Notes under the pieces: model-generated
The model's database searches: none
What the model was told of the DNA's origin: nothing
What the model saw: only the letters and a program-made list of their open reading frames with translations
Made by a program: the position numbers and the translations under genes
Shown: piece after piece, positions 63,649 through 64,000 of the stretch
Position numbering within the stretch: position 1 is the stretch's first letter
How the letters are laid out: every line of letters starts with the position of its first letter
Origin: Streptacidiphilus sp. P02-A3a
GTDB lineage: Bacteria; Actinomycetota; Actinomycetes; Streptomycetales; Streptomycetaceae
DNA length: 64,000 nucleotides
NCBI RefSeq assembly: GCF_014084105.1
Contig: NZ_CP048289.1
Location: forward strand, 939,922 to 1,003,921
Reading direction: 5' to 3'

Positions 63649-64000
63649 GTGGTGGCAGCGGAGCAGGGGCAGCAGCGGAACGACTCCGGCGGCGGCGCCC
63701 GCGGCCCGCTCGCGGCGGGCGCCCCCGGATTGGGGCGGCGCGCGCTGGTGGGCACCCTGGTCGCCACGCCGGTCGCGCTGGTCGCCGGTTGCGGCGGGGG
63801 CGGGTCCTCCGGCTCCTCCGGCACCTCGGGGGAGTCGGGGCCGAAGGTCTCCGCCGCCGTGGTCACCGTCACCCCGGCGGGCGGCGCGGCCAAGGCCGAC
63901 TTCACCCAGCCGGTACGGGTCGCGGTCACCGGCGGGCGGCTCAGCTCGGTCACCCTCACCGACCCGAACGGCACAGCCGTCGCCGGTCGGCTCAGCCCGG
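63649..64000 (+). CDS. L,D-transpeptidase-like lipoprotein, 5' part
   Basis: Starts at GTG 63649 with GAGGGAG 9 nt upstream; TTG 63643 is an alternative. Runs off the right edge after 117 codons. Lipobox LVAGC follows RRALVGTLVATPVA. The visible mature part (VVTVTPAGGAAKADFTQPV, VTGGRLSSVTLTDPNGT) matches the Ig-like domain of actinobacterial L,D-transpeptidases (LdtMt2 type). The catalytic YkuD domain with its Cys lies outside the window, so this identity is inferred. Confidence 0.75.
   Translation, partial: MVAAEQGQQRNDSGGGARGPLAAGAPGLGRRALVGTLVATPVALVAGCGGGGSSGSSGTSGESGPKVSAAVVTVTPAGGAAKADFTQPVRVAVTGGRLSSVTLTDPNGTAVAGRLSP

Overview
The window is very GC-rich actinomycete chromosome from the Streptomycetaceae (Streptomyces, Kitasatospora or Streptacidiphilus type). 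Evidence: strong GC bias at third codon positions; frequent GTG and TTG starts; mycothiol- and F420-type enzymes; class F and LAxTG sortase biology; a resuscitation-promoting factor gene behind a c-di-AMP riboswitch; and the block eno, divIC/ftsB-like, DUF501, ppx/gppA, ndh. A tRNA-Leu with anticodon TAA (56086-56168) reads the rare TTA codon and is therefore the bldA-type tRNA.

Layout. 1-813: start of a sensor histidine kinase leaving the left edge. 1058-6165: secreted SGNH/lectin hydrolase, then a compact surface module of DUF4232 protein with a possible sorting tail, class F sortase, ECF sigma factor, and a membrane-anchored DUF4232 protein whose outer domain closely resembles that of the first. 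6244-8520: NAD(P)-binding protein, HTH regulator with a palindromic operator, peptide deformylase. 8741-8813: tRNA-Arg(CCT). 8814-18592: an accessory, partly decayed zone. It holds a NADAR-domain protein, a lower-GC secreted cutinase-like/PKD protein interrupted by an in-frame amber codon, an unrecognised gene, a DegT-type aminotransferase fragment, an IS630-like element with a deleted transposase, a decayed GAP/Sap gene behind a DUF1254/DUF1214 gene, and an esterase tail.

18543-30813: small regulator-plus-target units (MFS and ArsR; CMD protein and ECF41-like sigma; aldo/keto reductase and MerR), then GNAT, prepilin peptidase, SDR, GH16 glucanase, a third DUF4232 lipoprotein and an acyl-CoA dehydrogenase. 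30915-45794: large secreted amidase, aldose epimerase, rhomboid protein, two-component system plus GT39 glycosyltransferase, MazG, LLM oxidoreductase, SDR and P450. 45870-62304: conserved core with Rpf, enolase, FtsB-like, DUF501, Ppx/GppA, NDH-2 (with a Rex-like site upstream), an ABC exporter, bldA, two lineage-type hypotheticals, thiolase, SGNH esterase and cystathionine beta-synthase. 62775-64000: a tiny LADTG surface protein, a small acidic protein and the start of an L,D-transpeptidase-like lipoprotein.

Themes. Cell-surface biology dominates: sortase and candidate substrates, Rpf, amidase, transpeptidase, DUF4232 proteins. Three genes in the first 15 kb carry TTA codons and so could depend on the tRNA-Leu(TAA) encoded in the same window. 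The strongest candidate for an undescribed system is the DUF4232-sortase-sigma-DUF4232 module at 2944-6165. All calls come from reading the sequence; no database search was run.
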